This document shows positions 33,727 through 43,609 of a DNA stretch of 64,000 nucleotides, piece after piece. The DNA is from Globisporangium splendens (lineage: Eukaryota; Oomycota; Peronosporomycetes; Pythiales; Pythiaceae): NCBI GenBank assembly GCA_006386115.1, contig VFIW01000049.1, forward strand, positions 248,001 through 312,000, given 5' to 3'. The notes beneath the pieces are model-generated. The model made no database searches, was not told the DNA's origin, and saw nothing but the letters and a program-made list of their open reading frames with translations. Numbering within the stretch: the first letter of the stretch is position 1; the number at the start of each line of letters is the position of its first letter. Made by a program: the position numbers and the translations under genes.

Positions 33727-35905
33727 ATGGGTTCGCGCGTGTTTGTGCGGCTGTATGACGGCGCGCGGCAAGAGGAGAGCGACGACGTGGTGCTGACGCT
33801 GCCGCCGCCGCCGCTCAAGTGGGCGAGCGTGCTCGGCACGATGGTGGCGGCCATCGACAAGGCGGACGACGAGGACGACGACCCGGACGACGCGCTCGCC
33901 CAGGCGGCAGCCGCCATCCCGCCCGCGCGCATCGCCAAGGCGCGGCTCTTCCTGCTGCCCTCGGAGGCCCAGGGCATCGTGGCCGAGGTACAACAGCCAC
34001 TCGCTCTGTGTGCGTGTCTTTCTGGGAACTTATTGCTAATGGTGCTCGCTATATGATTGTGTGTTTATAGCTGAATGCGCGTGGACTGCGCGGTATTCGC
34101 GAGAACGACCAGTTTGTCGTGTGTCTGAATGGTGAAGATTACCAGAAGCGGATGGAGACACAGCAGGAGGAGGCGGCGTCCTCGTCGGATGCGAAGGAGG
34201 CAGACAGCGGAGCAAACGTGCCGACACCGCCGTCGAGTCACACGAGCACCAGCAGCACGTCTTCGCCCAGTGCTTTGAAAAGTCTTGTTGCGGAAGAGTA
34301 CCAAGCGCCATCGTACGCATCGACGAATAGCTACCGCAACGATTCGTACCCATCGTTACCGTCGAGTAACGCATCGAGTGTAGCACCAACGAACAGCGTA
34401 GCAGCGCCAGGAGGGACGCTGGGACTGGGAATGAAGGGCAGTAAACGCTACCGCAGCATCTCCGGCAAAATGGCGGCAATCAAGTCGTTGGGCGACAAAG
34501 GACTCATCAGTGCGGACGACCGTGGCCACCTGAAGGATCTGCTGCTGAACAACGACTCACCGCAGCTGCAGGAAGCGCTCGACCAGTACAACAGCACGGG
34601 CGACTTCCAAGCCGTCAAGGCCATTCTAATGAAGGAGCTGAGCGCGCCGTCCACGAAGCGCAACACGGGCGACTGGATCTCCGACACGCTCATCAACGAC
34701 ATCACCATGAACTTTGTGAGTGCATTGCTTGTTCTATTGGTAGTTCTGGCAACAGTGCTGACATTGTACTTGATCTATTGCAACAACAGCACACAAATGA
34801 TTCCTCGGCTGCTGCTCCTCAAGCACATGCCAGCGCGCAGTATCCGTCAACTTTACAAGCGGGGTATCCTGCAGCCAACCCGTTCATGTATCAGCAGTCA
34901 GATAGCAATGGAGGGTACCACCAGTCAGACTCAGCAGCTTCTTCTTCCTTGGGCTACGCGACCTCTGCAGCATCTCCAGCAGCAGGACACGATCATCTCT
35001 CAGGCAGCGCTTCAGTGTACCAGCAGCACGACCAAACCAGCATCATGAGCCTTGATGCGGCATCGTACAACCAACAGCAACCACAACAACTTCCCATCCC
35101 GACGACGGGTCTGAATCAGTATGGAGGAGCTGCCCAGATCAATCTTCCGGTCCGCGATCCCAACAGCACAAACCTGCGAACCTATGGTGCAGCATCCCTC
35201 CCGACGATGGATATGCGCTACGGAGCCGTACCTTACGCAACGACGCCAATGAGTGGCGGCCCGCAAACGGTGCCTGCGATGTATCCAAGCAGCATGGGCT
35301 ACGCGAGCGACGTCGTGCCGCAAGACTACAACCGAATGGGGATGAGTCCGTACGGCATGGTGCCAATGCCGAACGCTGAAGGCTACCATCCGATGATGTA
35401 TCAGCAACAGCCGCAGCAATATGACAACATGAGTCGATACGCGTACGGAAATGGCGGCATGGTGAACGGAATCGGTGGCGCAGGGTACGAGTACCAACCT
35501 TACGGTGTTGCTGGCTACAGCGGCTTTGACAAGACACAGCTCCGCAACAGCGGCAAGTGGACGACTGCGCCGCCGATGCCATCGTACCCTCCTGCATGCT
35601 CGAAGGAAGAAAAGAAAGAGAAAATCGCCAAGTGGCTGAAGAAGCGCGAAAGTCGGAACTGGTCCAACAAACCGTCCTATCCCGTGCGTCACAGCATCGC
35701 AAAGGCCCGAAAGCGCGGTGAAGACGGACGCTTCATCACGAAGGCGCGGCTCGCCGAGATGGCGCTCGAAGAAGCCGCGAATGGTGGAAATGGCGGTGCA
35801 GATGGCCAGTCGCAACTTGACGGCAGCGGCGCCTCCGAGTACGAGATCTCGGGCTACGACCACGTATCGATGACGATGCTGCCGCCTCCAACGTCCGTGC
35901 CGTAA
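33727..35905 (+). CDS. CCT-motif-like nuclear protein with Gln/Tyr-rich region
   Basis: Three phase-0 exons: 33727-33987, 34071-34715 and 34790-35905, about 673 residues. The N-terminus (MGSRVFVRLYDG ... VVLTLPPPPLKW) is a compact domain ending in ENDQFVVCLNGEDY, possibly PDZ-like. A Ser/Thr-rich linker follows, then a helical segment, SGKMAAIKSLGDKGLISADD and HLKDLLL. The middle is Gln/Tyr/Met/Pro-rich, like transcription-factor activation or phase-separating regions. Near the end, EKIAKWLKKRESRNWSNK, then PSYPVRHSIAKARKR and GRFITK, resemble the basic CCT (CONSTANS) motif, or more loosely the NF-YA DNA-contact segment. Nuclear location and DNA or cofactor binding are inferred. No other known domain is visible. 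Confidence 0.7.
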
Positions 35906-36200
35906 AAGAGCAAAGTGAAGTCGCCGCATTGCGATTGTGTCTTCTATTCTATGAGAAAGTTGTAACTAAGGTTAAAAGTATTATTTTGCGTGAATTTGGT
36001 TCCCATGGTCCAGTGTCCATCTAAGTGGACAGTGCTTTTGTAGCTCTTCAATAAGAATGAATACGCTATGTGGAAAAGTGAACAACGCTTCATGACTTGA
36101 ACAAACAAAACACGCACACTTTGATTCACGCCACGCTCGTTAATACCGTCTATCGTCTTAATACATACCTCCCACTCACAAACACACTGTGACAGCTCCC

Positions 36201-36716
36201 TCAAATGGGCTGGATCGCGCGACTCACGCCGAGCGGCACAGCGGTCTCGGTCTTGCACTTCACGCCGCTCTGCCGGAGCACGTCCTTGAGCGTCTCGTAC
36301 TCGTCCTTGGAGCTGCAGAGCGTCTGCGGATCCTCCCAGCTGTAGCGGTTCCAGTTGAGCACCGACACAGCCCAGCGGTCCGTGAGCTCGCGCGTGGCAC
36401 CGGCGAACGTGATGCTCGACTGCGCGCGCTGCTGCCGCGACGCGATGAGGTTGGCGGCCGTGGGCGGTCCCAGACTGCGCTTGCGCGACGCCTTGACCTG
36501 CGTGTCGATGTGGAAGCGGTTGATCATGCGGGTGTGCTCGTCGGGCAGCAGAAACACCTCGACCTTGCACCCCGTGAGCGGCACGGCGCCGAGCAGCGTG
36601 CCCCCCATGCACGAGTAGTACTGCAGGATGCCCTCGCCCAGGATGCAGTACACGATCTCAGCCTCGTCGCCGTCGACCTTGATCAAGTAACCCTCGACGT
36701 TGCCACCGTTGCTCAT
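36201..36716 (-). CDS. Small PH-like domain protein
   Basis: Single exon, 171 residues, start at the first ATG (MSNGGNVEGYLIKVDGDEAE). The N-terminal 120 residues follow PH-domain order: EGYLIK, ILGEGILQYYSCMGGTLLGA for strands 2-4, VPLTGCKVEVFLLPDEHT, then SITFAGATRELTDRWAVSVL with the conserved Trp of the C-terminal helix. A loop rich in Lys/Arg (VKASRKRSL) sits before the last strand. A short extra tail has EYETLKDVLRQSG. PH domains bind phosphoinositides or proteins; no specificity can be read here. It is convergent with the CCT gene (295 bp between stops) and divergent from the RIIa-like gene. Confidence 0.7.
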   Translation of the reverse strand: MSNGGNVEGYLIKVDGDEAEIVYCILGEGILQYYSCMGGTLLGAVPLTGCKVEVFLLPDEHTRMINRFHIDTQVKASRKRSLGPPTAANLIASRQQRAQSSITFAGATRELTDRWAVSVLNWNRYSWEDPQTLCSSKDEYETLKDVLRQSGVKCKTETAVPLGVSRAIQPI

Positions 36717-37410
36717 GCTTATCCTTGTAGCTGCTGGTGAGTGCTTGAGATGGCGCGTGCGCGGCGCAGACTGGATTGCAAAGTGAACGAGGACAGAGAC
36801 GCCATGAGCAACAGGGAGATGGAGTAGACGCCAGCGGGCGAGATCGGAAGGGAGAGCGAGCCACACTTTCACGCAGTGAATCCAATGCCATCTGAAGCAG
36901 TTAGTTTGAGGCACAAGCGCACAGCTGCAATGTCCTATATTGTCGAGACAAAGTGCGAGGACGACCAGCTGGTCCGATGCGTAACCCATTGAAGTCCATA
37001 AAATGATATTGTCCAGTATTAGTGCGAGACTTGCAATTGAGCTACTAGCATTATAGGTTCTTATAATTACTAGTGATTACGAAGAGGCGTGAAGGGTAGG
37101 TTCAGAACCATGTGGCACCGCTGAAGAGCTCGGACCAAGGGCCAGTTGCTGAAGACGAGAGCGTATATACTCAAGCACGGCTGCAACCACAGACGATGTT
37201 GAAGCCTTCGCGAACGCTGAGGCATGTAGATGGGGAGCATTGCTCCGCGACAATTGGGTGCATGCTGCCTTCAGAACGGCCACTCTCCTTCAAGCTAACT
37301 CTATTATTACGATGAGGTCATGTGTGAAACGACCACACGCGCGTCGCTTCAAGCTAAGCACTTCACCATGCACCAAAGCCCCATTCAACTAATACGAAGA
37401 CGCAGCAAAC
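36717..37410. other. Divergent promoter region, no gene seen
   Basis: About 0.7 kb between the PH-like gene and the RIIa-like gene. A CCATTCAACT element at 37380-37389, close upstream of ATG 37411, loosely resembles the oomycete initiator. Nothing else was recognised. Confidence 0.4.
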
Positions 37411-37953
37411 ATGCCACCGCCGCGGTCGCTCCGCGTGCTGGAGCCCAGCAACGACGAGCCTGGCAGCGAGGAGGTGCTGGACGCGATGCACTCGTACGCG
37501 AACGCGCACCAGGTGAACGAGATGCTGCAGATCCTGCTAGCGCGGCTCCTGGAGACGCAGCCGCTCGACTCGTTCGACTTCCTCATCCCCATGCTCGCGC
37601 AGAAGGACGCGCAGCTCGACGCCAAAGCGCGCATCCAGAGGTTCGATCTGCGCCGGGAGAAGACGAAGAAGCAACTCGTTGTCGCGTTCTACACGCGGCT
37701 GCTGGCGCTGCAGCGCACGCAGCACAGCGACAAGACCGAGGCGTACGCGCCGGAGCTCTCGCGCGCGTTTCTCCTGGCGCAACTGCAGCTGAGCGAGACA
37801 AAGGCGCACCTGCGCGAGCGGTTCCCCCGACACTACCGCGACCTCACCCAGTCGTTCCTGAGCAACGCCAAGACGCTCAAGCCGCGCATCCTGCTTGACG
37901 AGTTCACGCGCCACTGCATGGAGGTGCTGGCCACCATGGCCTCGTCCCGATAA
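37411..37953 (+). CDS. Small helical protein with RIIa-like docking segment
   Basis: Single exon, 180 residues, ATG at 37411 after an A-rich context. Residues about 25-60 (SYANAHQVNEMLQILLARLL, ETQPLDSFDFLIPML) have the spacing of the RIIa/Dpy-30 dimerisation-docking fold: two helices, then a P-x-D..F turn. That fold occurs in PKA regulatory subunits and in radial-spoke or sperm-tail proteins. The rest is helical and charged (RIQRFDLRREKTKKQLVVAF, LRERFPRHYRDLTQSFL) without membrane segments. In a zoospore-forming organism such a protein could sit in the flagellar axoneme; this is a guess from the fold. It ends 131 bp before the next gene on the same strand. Confidence 0.65.
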   Translation: MPPPRSLRVLEPSNDEPGSEEVLDAMHSYANAHQVNEMLQILLARLLETQPLDSFDFLIPMLAQKDAQLDAKARIQRFDLRREKTKKQLVVAFYTRLLALQRTQHSDKTEAYAPELSRAFLLAQLQLSETKAHLRERFPRHYRDLTQSFLSNAKTLKPRILLDEFTRHCMEVLATMASSR

Positions 37954-38084
37954 CTTCTTGGTACCCATCACCCTCGATATAAGAACTCTTCACAAGACCC
38001 TCTATATGAATCTCTCTATGCATCTCGATATAAGAATACGCTTTCCTCTTTACAAGAGACAATCCTCAAGTGGGCGAATCTAAC

Positions 38085-38885
38085 ATGCGCCAACAGGAAG
38101 GGCAGCCGCGCATGGCGCCAATGCGCGCGCGGCCTGCAACCGCCGCAGACCAAGGACCGTTTGACTGGCTCGTGCCGTTCATCCCGCCGTTCCTGCGCGT
38201 GAACCGCGACACGCGCGCCGCGCTGCTCGCCAAGCTGCAGACGCTGGATCTCGACGCGCTCGCGGCGCAGCTGGTCGCGTTCCTGCGAGCGCATGGCGCG
38301 CGACTCGCGTACTACGGCACGATCTTCGCCGTGTGGGCGTACGGTCTCGTGTGGATGGACCGCAAGGCGCCGGAGTTCGCACCGGCGTACGTGATCGTGA
38401 CGGGCCTCGGCGCGCTCGTCTTGCATTTGTTCACGGGCGAGCGCACGGCCAATGCTAACGGCATCAGCGCGTACTCGGTGTTCAACAAGGGCGGCGCGCG
38501 CATGCTCGGCTCGCTGTCTGCCGAGCAGTTTGAGGTAAATTGTGCTACTGTGATGCATTTGAGTATGTGCGTGGTGGCTAATGCGCTTGAGTGTGGTTGT
38601 CAACCCATGCAGAATGAGATTCTGCACCGCCAGCCAGATTATGGAAACGCTGGCGACGACCATGGCCATGTGCCTGCAGATCCTTGCGCAGACGGTGACG
38701 AGAACGATCCGTACGTGGCTTCTATTTGCTTGTGAAATGGTATGGAAGCATGGTTGGATGTAGTGCTGACTGTTGTGTTGATGCAACTTTGGACAAGCAG
38801 CGACCTTTTGCTTGCGATGCAGCTCTCGTTGCAGGAAAAGAAGCGCGAAGAGCGTCGTGCGCGGCGTATGACGCGAAGACGTTGA
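38085..38885 (+). CDS. SAYSvFN-domain membrane protein with C-terminal UIM-like helix
   Basis: Three exons, 38085-38534, 38613-38710 and 38801-38885, 210 residues in agreeing phase. Two hydrophobic segments (RLAYYGTIFAVWAYGLVWM and FAPAYVIVTGLGALVLHLF) precede the signature NGISAYSVFNKGG and LGSLSAEQFENEI of the SAYSvFN family (human SAYSD1). SAYSD1 is an ER protein reported to act at the translocon in quality control of stalled, UFMylated ribosomes. Exons 2-3 add a Gly/Asp/His linker and a last helix, DLLLAMQLSLQEKKREERRA. This fits the ubiquitin-interacting-motif pattern (acidic, hydrophobic, Ala..Ser). The UIM has a weak acidic start (Asp-Pro-Asp context), so binding is a prediction. It converges with the next gene at only 76 bp. 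Confidence 0.8.
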
Positions 38886-38961
38886 GCGTATGAAGGCAAA
38901 GCTAAAGCGTCCTCTCAGACAGTCATATTCAATATTCAATACATTCACGCTCTCTTATCAC

Positions 38962-39797
38962 TCAGCCAAAGCCAAAGGGACACTTGGACACGCGCTTCTC
39001 AGTCTGCTCGCCGTCATCACTCTCTTCGGATTCCGACTCCACAGCCGCATCGCCATCCTTCTTTGGCACTTTCTCCACTGGCATCGATGCCACGGCTCCA
39101 GAGAATGGACACCGCGCTGGGACCGATCGCGCGCCATCGCGCTTCTTCTTTGGTGGACCGCGCAGCATCGAGTTGACCATGCCGACTACACGAAACAGGA
39201 TGACGGCATACATATCGTGAGTACAATGGGTTTCTGCACAACATCTGTCATTGTGTGTGTTCACTAACCTGCGACGAGCGTCATGCCGATGCACATGAGC
39301 GGCGCAAACATCTGCAGCTCATCCAGCGACGTCACGGAGTCGTTCATGGCCACAATCGCCAGCGACACCATCACTGCAAGCACCATCACGAGCACGCCAA
39401 ACACCGACACCAACTGTCATCGACAATCGTAATACGTTAGCAGTCATGCGTTCATCCGCCGGGTGAGAAAATGCAACGAGCGCACCAAGTTGCCGTCCTG
39501 CAGGAGCATGGCGACGATGAGTGATGAGCGCGGAGTCTCAGCCACGATCTCCTCTTCCTTCGCAGCCGCGTTCTCCTTCGCAGCGATCGCGCCAAGCGCG
39601 CGCTGCTTCTCCAGCTTCGCGCTAAGTTCGGCATCTTCGGCTGACTTGCTGATCGCTTTACGATCTTTTCCGCCGTGATGGCGATGCGCGGCGGCCACGA
39701 CGTGCTTGGAGCCGTAGCGGTACGCGATGGCGGCCACGGCGGCAGTGCCCGCGAGCTTCAGCAGCGGCACGAGAGCATCGCGCGGCGGCATTTCCAT
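38962..39797 (-). CDS. Small membrane protein, partial paralogue of the RMDN gene next door
   Basis: Three exons, 39797-39486, 39413-39269 and 39185-38962, 226 residues. Exon 1 has a hydrophobic segment (LVPLLKLAGTAAVAAIAYRY), a charged helical linker and QDGNL at the donor. Exon 2 is two hydrophobic segments (VFGVLVMVLAVMVSLAIVA, MFAPLMCIGMTLVA). Exon 3 is a cytosol-like tail, MLRGPPKKKRDGARS, with two Cys-Pro-Phe motifs (RCPFSG and a terminal KCPFGFG). Exons 1-2 mirror those of the adjacent gene at 42270-40156: same YRY and (D/E)GNL landmarks, same intron position, exon 2 the same 145 nt length, similar sequence. No TPR region follows. Function is unknown; CP motifs can bind haem, but two CPs alone do not show this. 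Confidence 0.75.
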
Positions 39798-40155
39798 AGA
39801 GATTCAGTGTGCGGATGTGGCGATTTCTCAAGTGCCGCGATGCATTCAGTCGTCATCAGCAGGTGAAGAGCTACGAAAGACAGAAAGAAGTTCAGATGAC
39901 CAGCGTCAACATATATAAATTATAGTACACCTGCAGTGACACCACTCTGCTTTTTTCATTCAGTATACACATCGGTTTAAACAGGGGATCAGCTTGTGCA
40001 GGCATTTTGGTAAAGGTGGGTGCATTGCGCCAATCAAATGGCATGAGCTCAGCAAAATGATCACGAGCTTTTTTTGCTTTGAATGTCAATGTATAGCCAC
40101 ACGCTTCGTCATTTTTATTTATTGCTGCTGTTTGACTCCGAAGCGCCTGCAGGAC

Positions 40156-42270
40156 TCACAGCTTGAGCTTCTTCAGCAGCGCCAGCACCAACTGCTGCGC
40201 GCTCTCGTCCTCCTTCGTCTTGATCGGCACGTCCTTCGCGACGAGCGCCCATTTCGCAGCCTCGCTCACTTTGTTCATCTTGTAGTACGTCTACATATAT
40301 ACGCAGTCAATTAATTGATTGCAATCCTCAAAAGCCATCGATCGTTTTCCAAAATGCATACCTCCGCCAGCAAGTACGAGTTCTTTTTCCATGCTCCAGG
40401 GCTCAGATTTTCTATATGGAGGCATTGTCAACACAGCGCACATGCTGTTAGTTTTTGTCCAATATTGGCACCGAAAATCTAAAATGGAGGCCACATACCT
40501 GCTGCATGCAAATTCTTGATCGCGTCGTCGTAGGTAGCAGTCGGCGGGGTGCCAAACAACGCTGCGGCTGCTTTCTTCTCGATCCACGTCATGTCTGCAA
40601 ACGCCAGCGACCAGTTCGCCAAGATATGATACGCCGTCGCATCAGAAGGGTTCAATTCGATCGCACGCTGCGTGTGATCCTAGAATTCGCATCCAGCAGT
40701 CACGAAAAAGAGATTAGTTTGTGCAATCCATCGCGTCAAGTTCAGGACCATTTGAACTAGTCCCAAGTTACTTACCCGGATGACGTACGCGCCGGCAATT
40801 TTCTCTTTCAAGTCGCGAAAGTTACCCACAGCGCTGCATGATATATCACGAATCAACTCGAGTCAGACATAAAGGTCAATCTTATTCATCAAAAAGACGA
40901 TTCCGTACCTTGTCAAGATGGCCATCCACAGGTTCGACGCGGCCGAGTTCGCGTTGCAGGCGTACGCCTTTTCCGCAAACGTGAGTCCCTCAAACGCAAA
41001 CGCTTTCTTCTCCTCACGGTCAGTCTTTTCTTCACTCAACGTGTACGACGCACGAGCCAATCGCCAGAGCTGCCCATCCAATTGCCGCAATCAGCACACT
41101 AAATGCTTTATCTTCTTCCAACATACGCAGGCAAAGAACGTACCACTTCGACTTCATCCGAGTAGTCTGGGAGCACCGACAGCAAATACTCGCGGGCTTC
41201 CCACTGCTGGTTCTGGTCGCTGAGCTCGTCGGCTCTCTTGAGAATCGCACTGAGTTCGCTCGAGAGCTGCGCCTGCCCAAAAGAGGAACCAGCAACAGCG
41301 CCACTCAAATCTGCTGAGCTGCAATCATGCTTTGGCGAATTCGGAGTCGCTTGTGGGTTTTGCGGGGCGGCAAGAGAGTCGCCTGTCGTTTCACAAATAT
41401 GCAGCACAGAACCGAGGTTAGTGGACCATGCCACTGCCCAAAAGAACACAAACCAATAACTGTACGCACCATTGTGCTGTCGGATCAGTTCAAAATCGCT
41501 GTCATCGCTTGGGAACACGGCTTTCTCCGTGAGCACTGGGATTTCTGGCGCCGTGAGTGCCGAGTGGCTGAGCACTTCCACGCTCGCCGCTGAACACCAT
41601 CACATGACGCAGTAATCACATTAGCAAGTAGTCAATGGTCGGGAATCGCAGTTTAATGGCGTACCCGTGAAGATGCCAATGGCGATCCACATGAGTGGCG
41701 CAAACATGGGCAAATCCGCTGGCGACACGACGTCATCGCTCGTCCACGTCATGATCAGCGACACGGCGCCGACCACGAGCATGAGCACCACGCCAAACAC
41801 CGACAGCAGCTGCGCATTTGCGTACACATAAGCAGACTTGCTGTTAGTGCATTGTGACGATCCACAGTCTTTAGCGACACAGCTGCACGTACCAGATTGC
41901 CTTCTCGCGCCACGAGCATCATCTGCTGCTGCTCTTGTTGCTGCGACATCATGTCCATTGCGCTATCGTTTTCGTACTCCTCGTACGTATTGAACGCATC
42001 GTCATAGTCGCCCTCGGAGAGCGACTCGTACGCTGCGTCGTCGTTGTCGTCGCCGCCCACGAACTGCGTGCGCGTCAGCGTCTCGTGGCCAGCCATGCGT
42101 CTGCGGCGCGAACTGCGTCGACCGGTGGTGGGTCCGTTGTCGCTCGACGCGTCGTCGTCATCACCACCGTCGCGCGCATTGCGTGTCACGTAGCGGTACG
42201 CCATGGTGGCGGCCGTGGCCGTACCGGCGATCGCCACGAGCGACCAGATGAGCCCCCGGTAGTTGCTCAT
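40156..42270 (-). CDS. RMDN-family TPR protein (regulator of microtubule dynamics) with membrane N-terminus
   Basis: Nine exons all fit in phase: 42270-41893, 41809-41665, 41589-41470, 41382-41144, 41069-40909, 40833-40776, 40679-40499, 40411-40362 and 40290-40156, 488 residues. The C-terminal half matches human RMDN1 step by step: LSAILKRADELSDQNQQWEA, then LWRLARASYTLSEEK, an AFEGLTFAEKAYACNANSAA block, GNFRDLKEKIAGAYVIRDH, AIELNPSDATAYHILANWSL and KAAAALFGTPPTATYDDAI. These are TPR-like helices. RMDN proteins associate with microtubules and, in mammals, with mitochondria-ER contacts. The N-terminus carries three hydrophobic stretches (IWSLVAIAGTATAATMAYRY, LLSVFGVVLMLVVGAVSLIM, MFAPLMWIAIGIFT) and an Asp/Arg-rich loop, so the TPR part is probably membrane-anchored. 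Confidence 0.85.
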
Positions 42271-42512
42271 GTCGCCTTCAGATACTCAATTGAGAGAGAA
42301 CTTCACGACTGACGTTGGAGATGACGAAGGGATGGTACCGATGGGATACTGGTATCAATACCGGTACTTGATGCTGAGATTTCTGTTCGTCTTGGAGGAG
42401 TTGAGACTGAACTTTGTGGTAAACTTCGTGGCGCAACAGCACATTTACACACTGATTAACGTGTCAGAAATCTTCATCTTGGTATCGCTGATCTGTAGCC
42501 ACAACAGCGCGT

Positions 42513-43340
42513 TTAATAGTATTTGACACGCCGCCGGCGATACGCCTGCCATGCGTACTGGTGAGGCTTGACGCCGGTTGTGTCCACTGTGATGACGGGT
42601 GCACTTGTCGTCGCCGGTGCGCTCGTGTTACTGCCGTTGTCGTCCGAGGACATCGGGCAGTCGTTGTAATCCTTGGACGCCAGCGTCAGTTTGGAGGTGA
42701 TCCCTGATGTGGAGGTGATCTTCACGTCGACGTGCTCGAGATCCAGCGGTGTGGACGGGGAGACCTGATAGAACGACGTAATCCCAATCACGGCGGCCTC
42801 TTGGCCCTCGATCTCCATACCCTTGATCCCATCGCGCGAGTTCACGACCTGGAGAGCGAACCAGTGCGCGTTGCTGCCTTCTTTCACGCAAAACTTCTCT
42901 TTTTCGTCGGGACACGGCGTGAAATACCACGAAATGGGTTCAATTCGCGGATCGCCACCAATTGCCGCGTCCCATAGCGCAGTGTTCAAGTCCAAGTTGT
43001 TCTCTCCACACTCGTAGCAGTAGTCGGCAACGTACGCGAGGACAGTTCCCTTGGCGCCTTTGACGGAGATACACCGACTGCAGCTCGCCGAGTCCGCGTA
43101 CTGCTGCCGGTTCATCGCCGCAAACAGCGCTTCATTCACTCCATTGGGCGCTTTCCGAGCGCTGCAGCTACCGCCAATCGCCTTCGTGAGTCCGTACGTC
43201 GTCGCTCGACCCTCGAAAACTTCTTTCGCGTAGACATTGGTGACGTTCGTCATGGCAAGAAGCGTCGCCACAGCTACAAGCGCTGCTCGCCATTGTGCTG
43301 ACAGTCGAGACGACGATGCGGGGGACGCTGTGGAACGCAT
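42513..43340 (-). CDS. Secreted expansin-like protein
   Basis: Single exon, 275 residues. A signal peptide (ALVAVATLLAMTNVTNVYA) leads into a double-psi beta-barrel like that of expansins and GH45-type proteins. Motifs are FEGRATTYGLTKAIGGSC, ALFAAMNRQQYADSASCSRC, VADYCYECGENNLDL and the closing SWYFTPCP. Eight or more Cys in this part fit disulfides. The second part (WFALQVVNSRDGIKGMEI, EHVDVKITSTSGITS) resembles the beta-sandwich CBM63-like module of bacterial and protist expansins. It is followed by a Thr/Ser/Ala linker and an odd basic tail (YAWQAYRRRRVKYY). Expansins loosen cellulose networks without hydrolysis. In oomycetes they may act on the cell's own cellulose wall or on plant walls. 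Lateral acquisition has been proposed for the family; composition here does not stand out. Confidence 0.85.
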   Translation of the reverse strand: MRSTASPASSSRLSAQWRAALVAVATLLAMTNVTNVYAKEVFEGRATTYGLTKAIGGSCSARKAPNGVNEALFAAMNRQQYADSASCSRCISVKGAKGTVLAYVADYCYECGENNLDLNTALWDAAIGGDPRIEPISWYFTPCPDEKEKFCVKEGSNAHWFALQVVNSRDGIKGMEIEGQEAAVIGITSFYQVSPSTPLDLEHVDVKITSTSGITSKLTLASKDYNDCPMSSDDNGSNTSAPATTSAPVITVDTTGVKPHQYAWQAYRRRRVKYY

Positions 43341-43609
43341 ATCTACAGCTGTAGCACCGTCAGATTAGCAGGAACAGCGTGAGGCTGTGTTTCTGCTGCT
43401 GACAACTTTCTGCGCTGCGCACCTCTTGGGAGGTCAAATTGTGAGCAGCTACAAAAACGCATATGACTGACTCCTGTCAATGAGAAAGAAGAGCCAGTAC
43501 ACACGAACAAACACTCTTATTTTGGGTTCTGGATGATAAACAGTAAGCGAAAGAAGTATGAGACCGCTTCAGATAAATCAAGAACAGATGGGGTTTTATT
43601 TTGGGTTCC

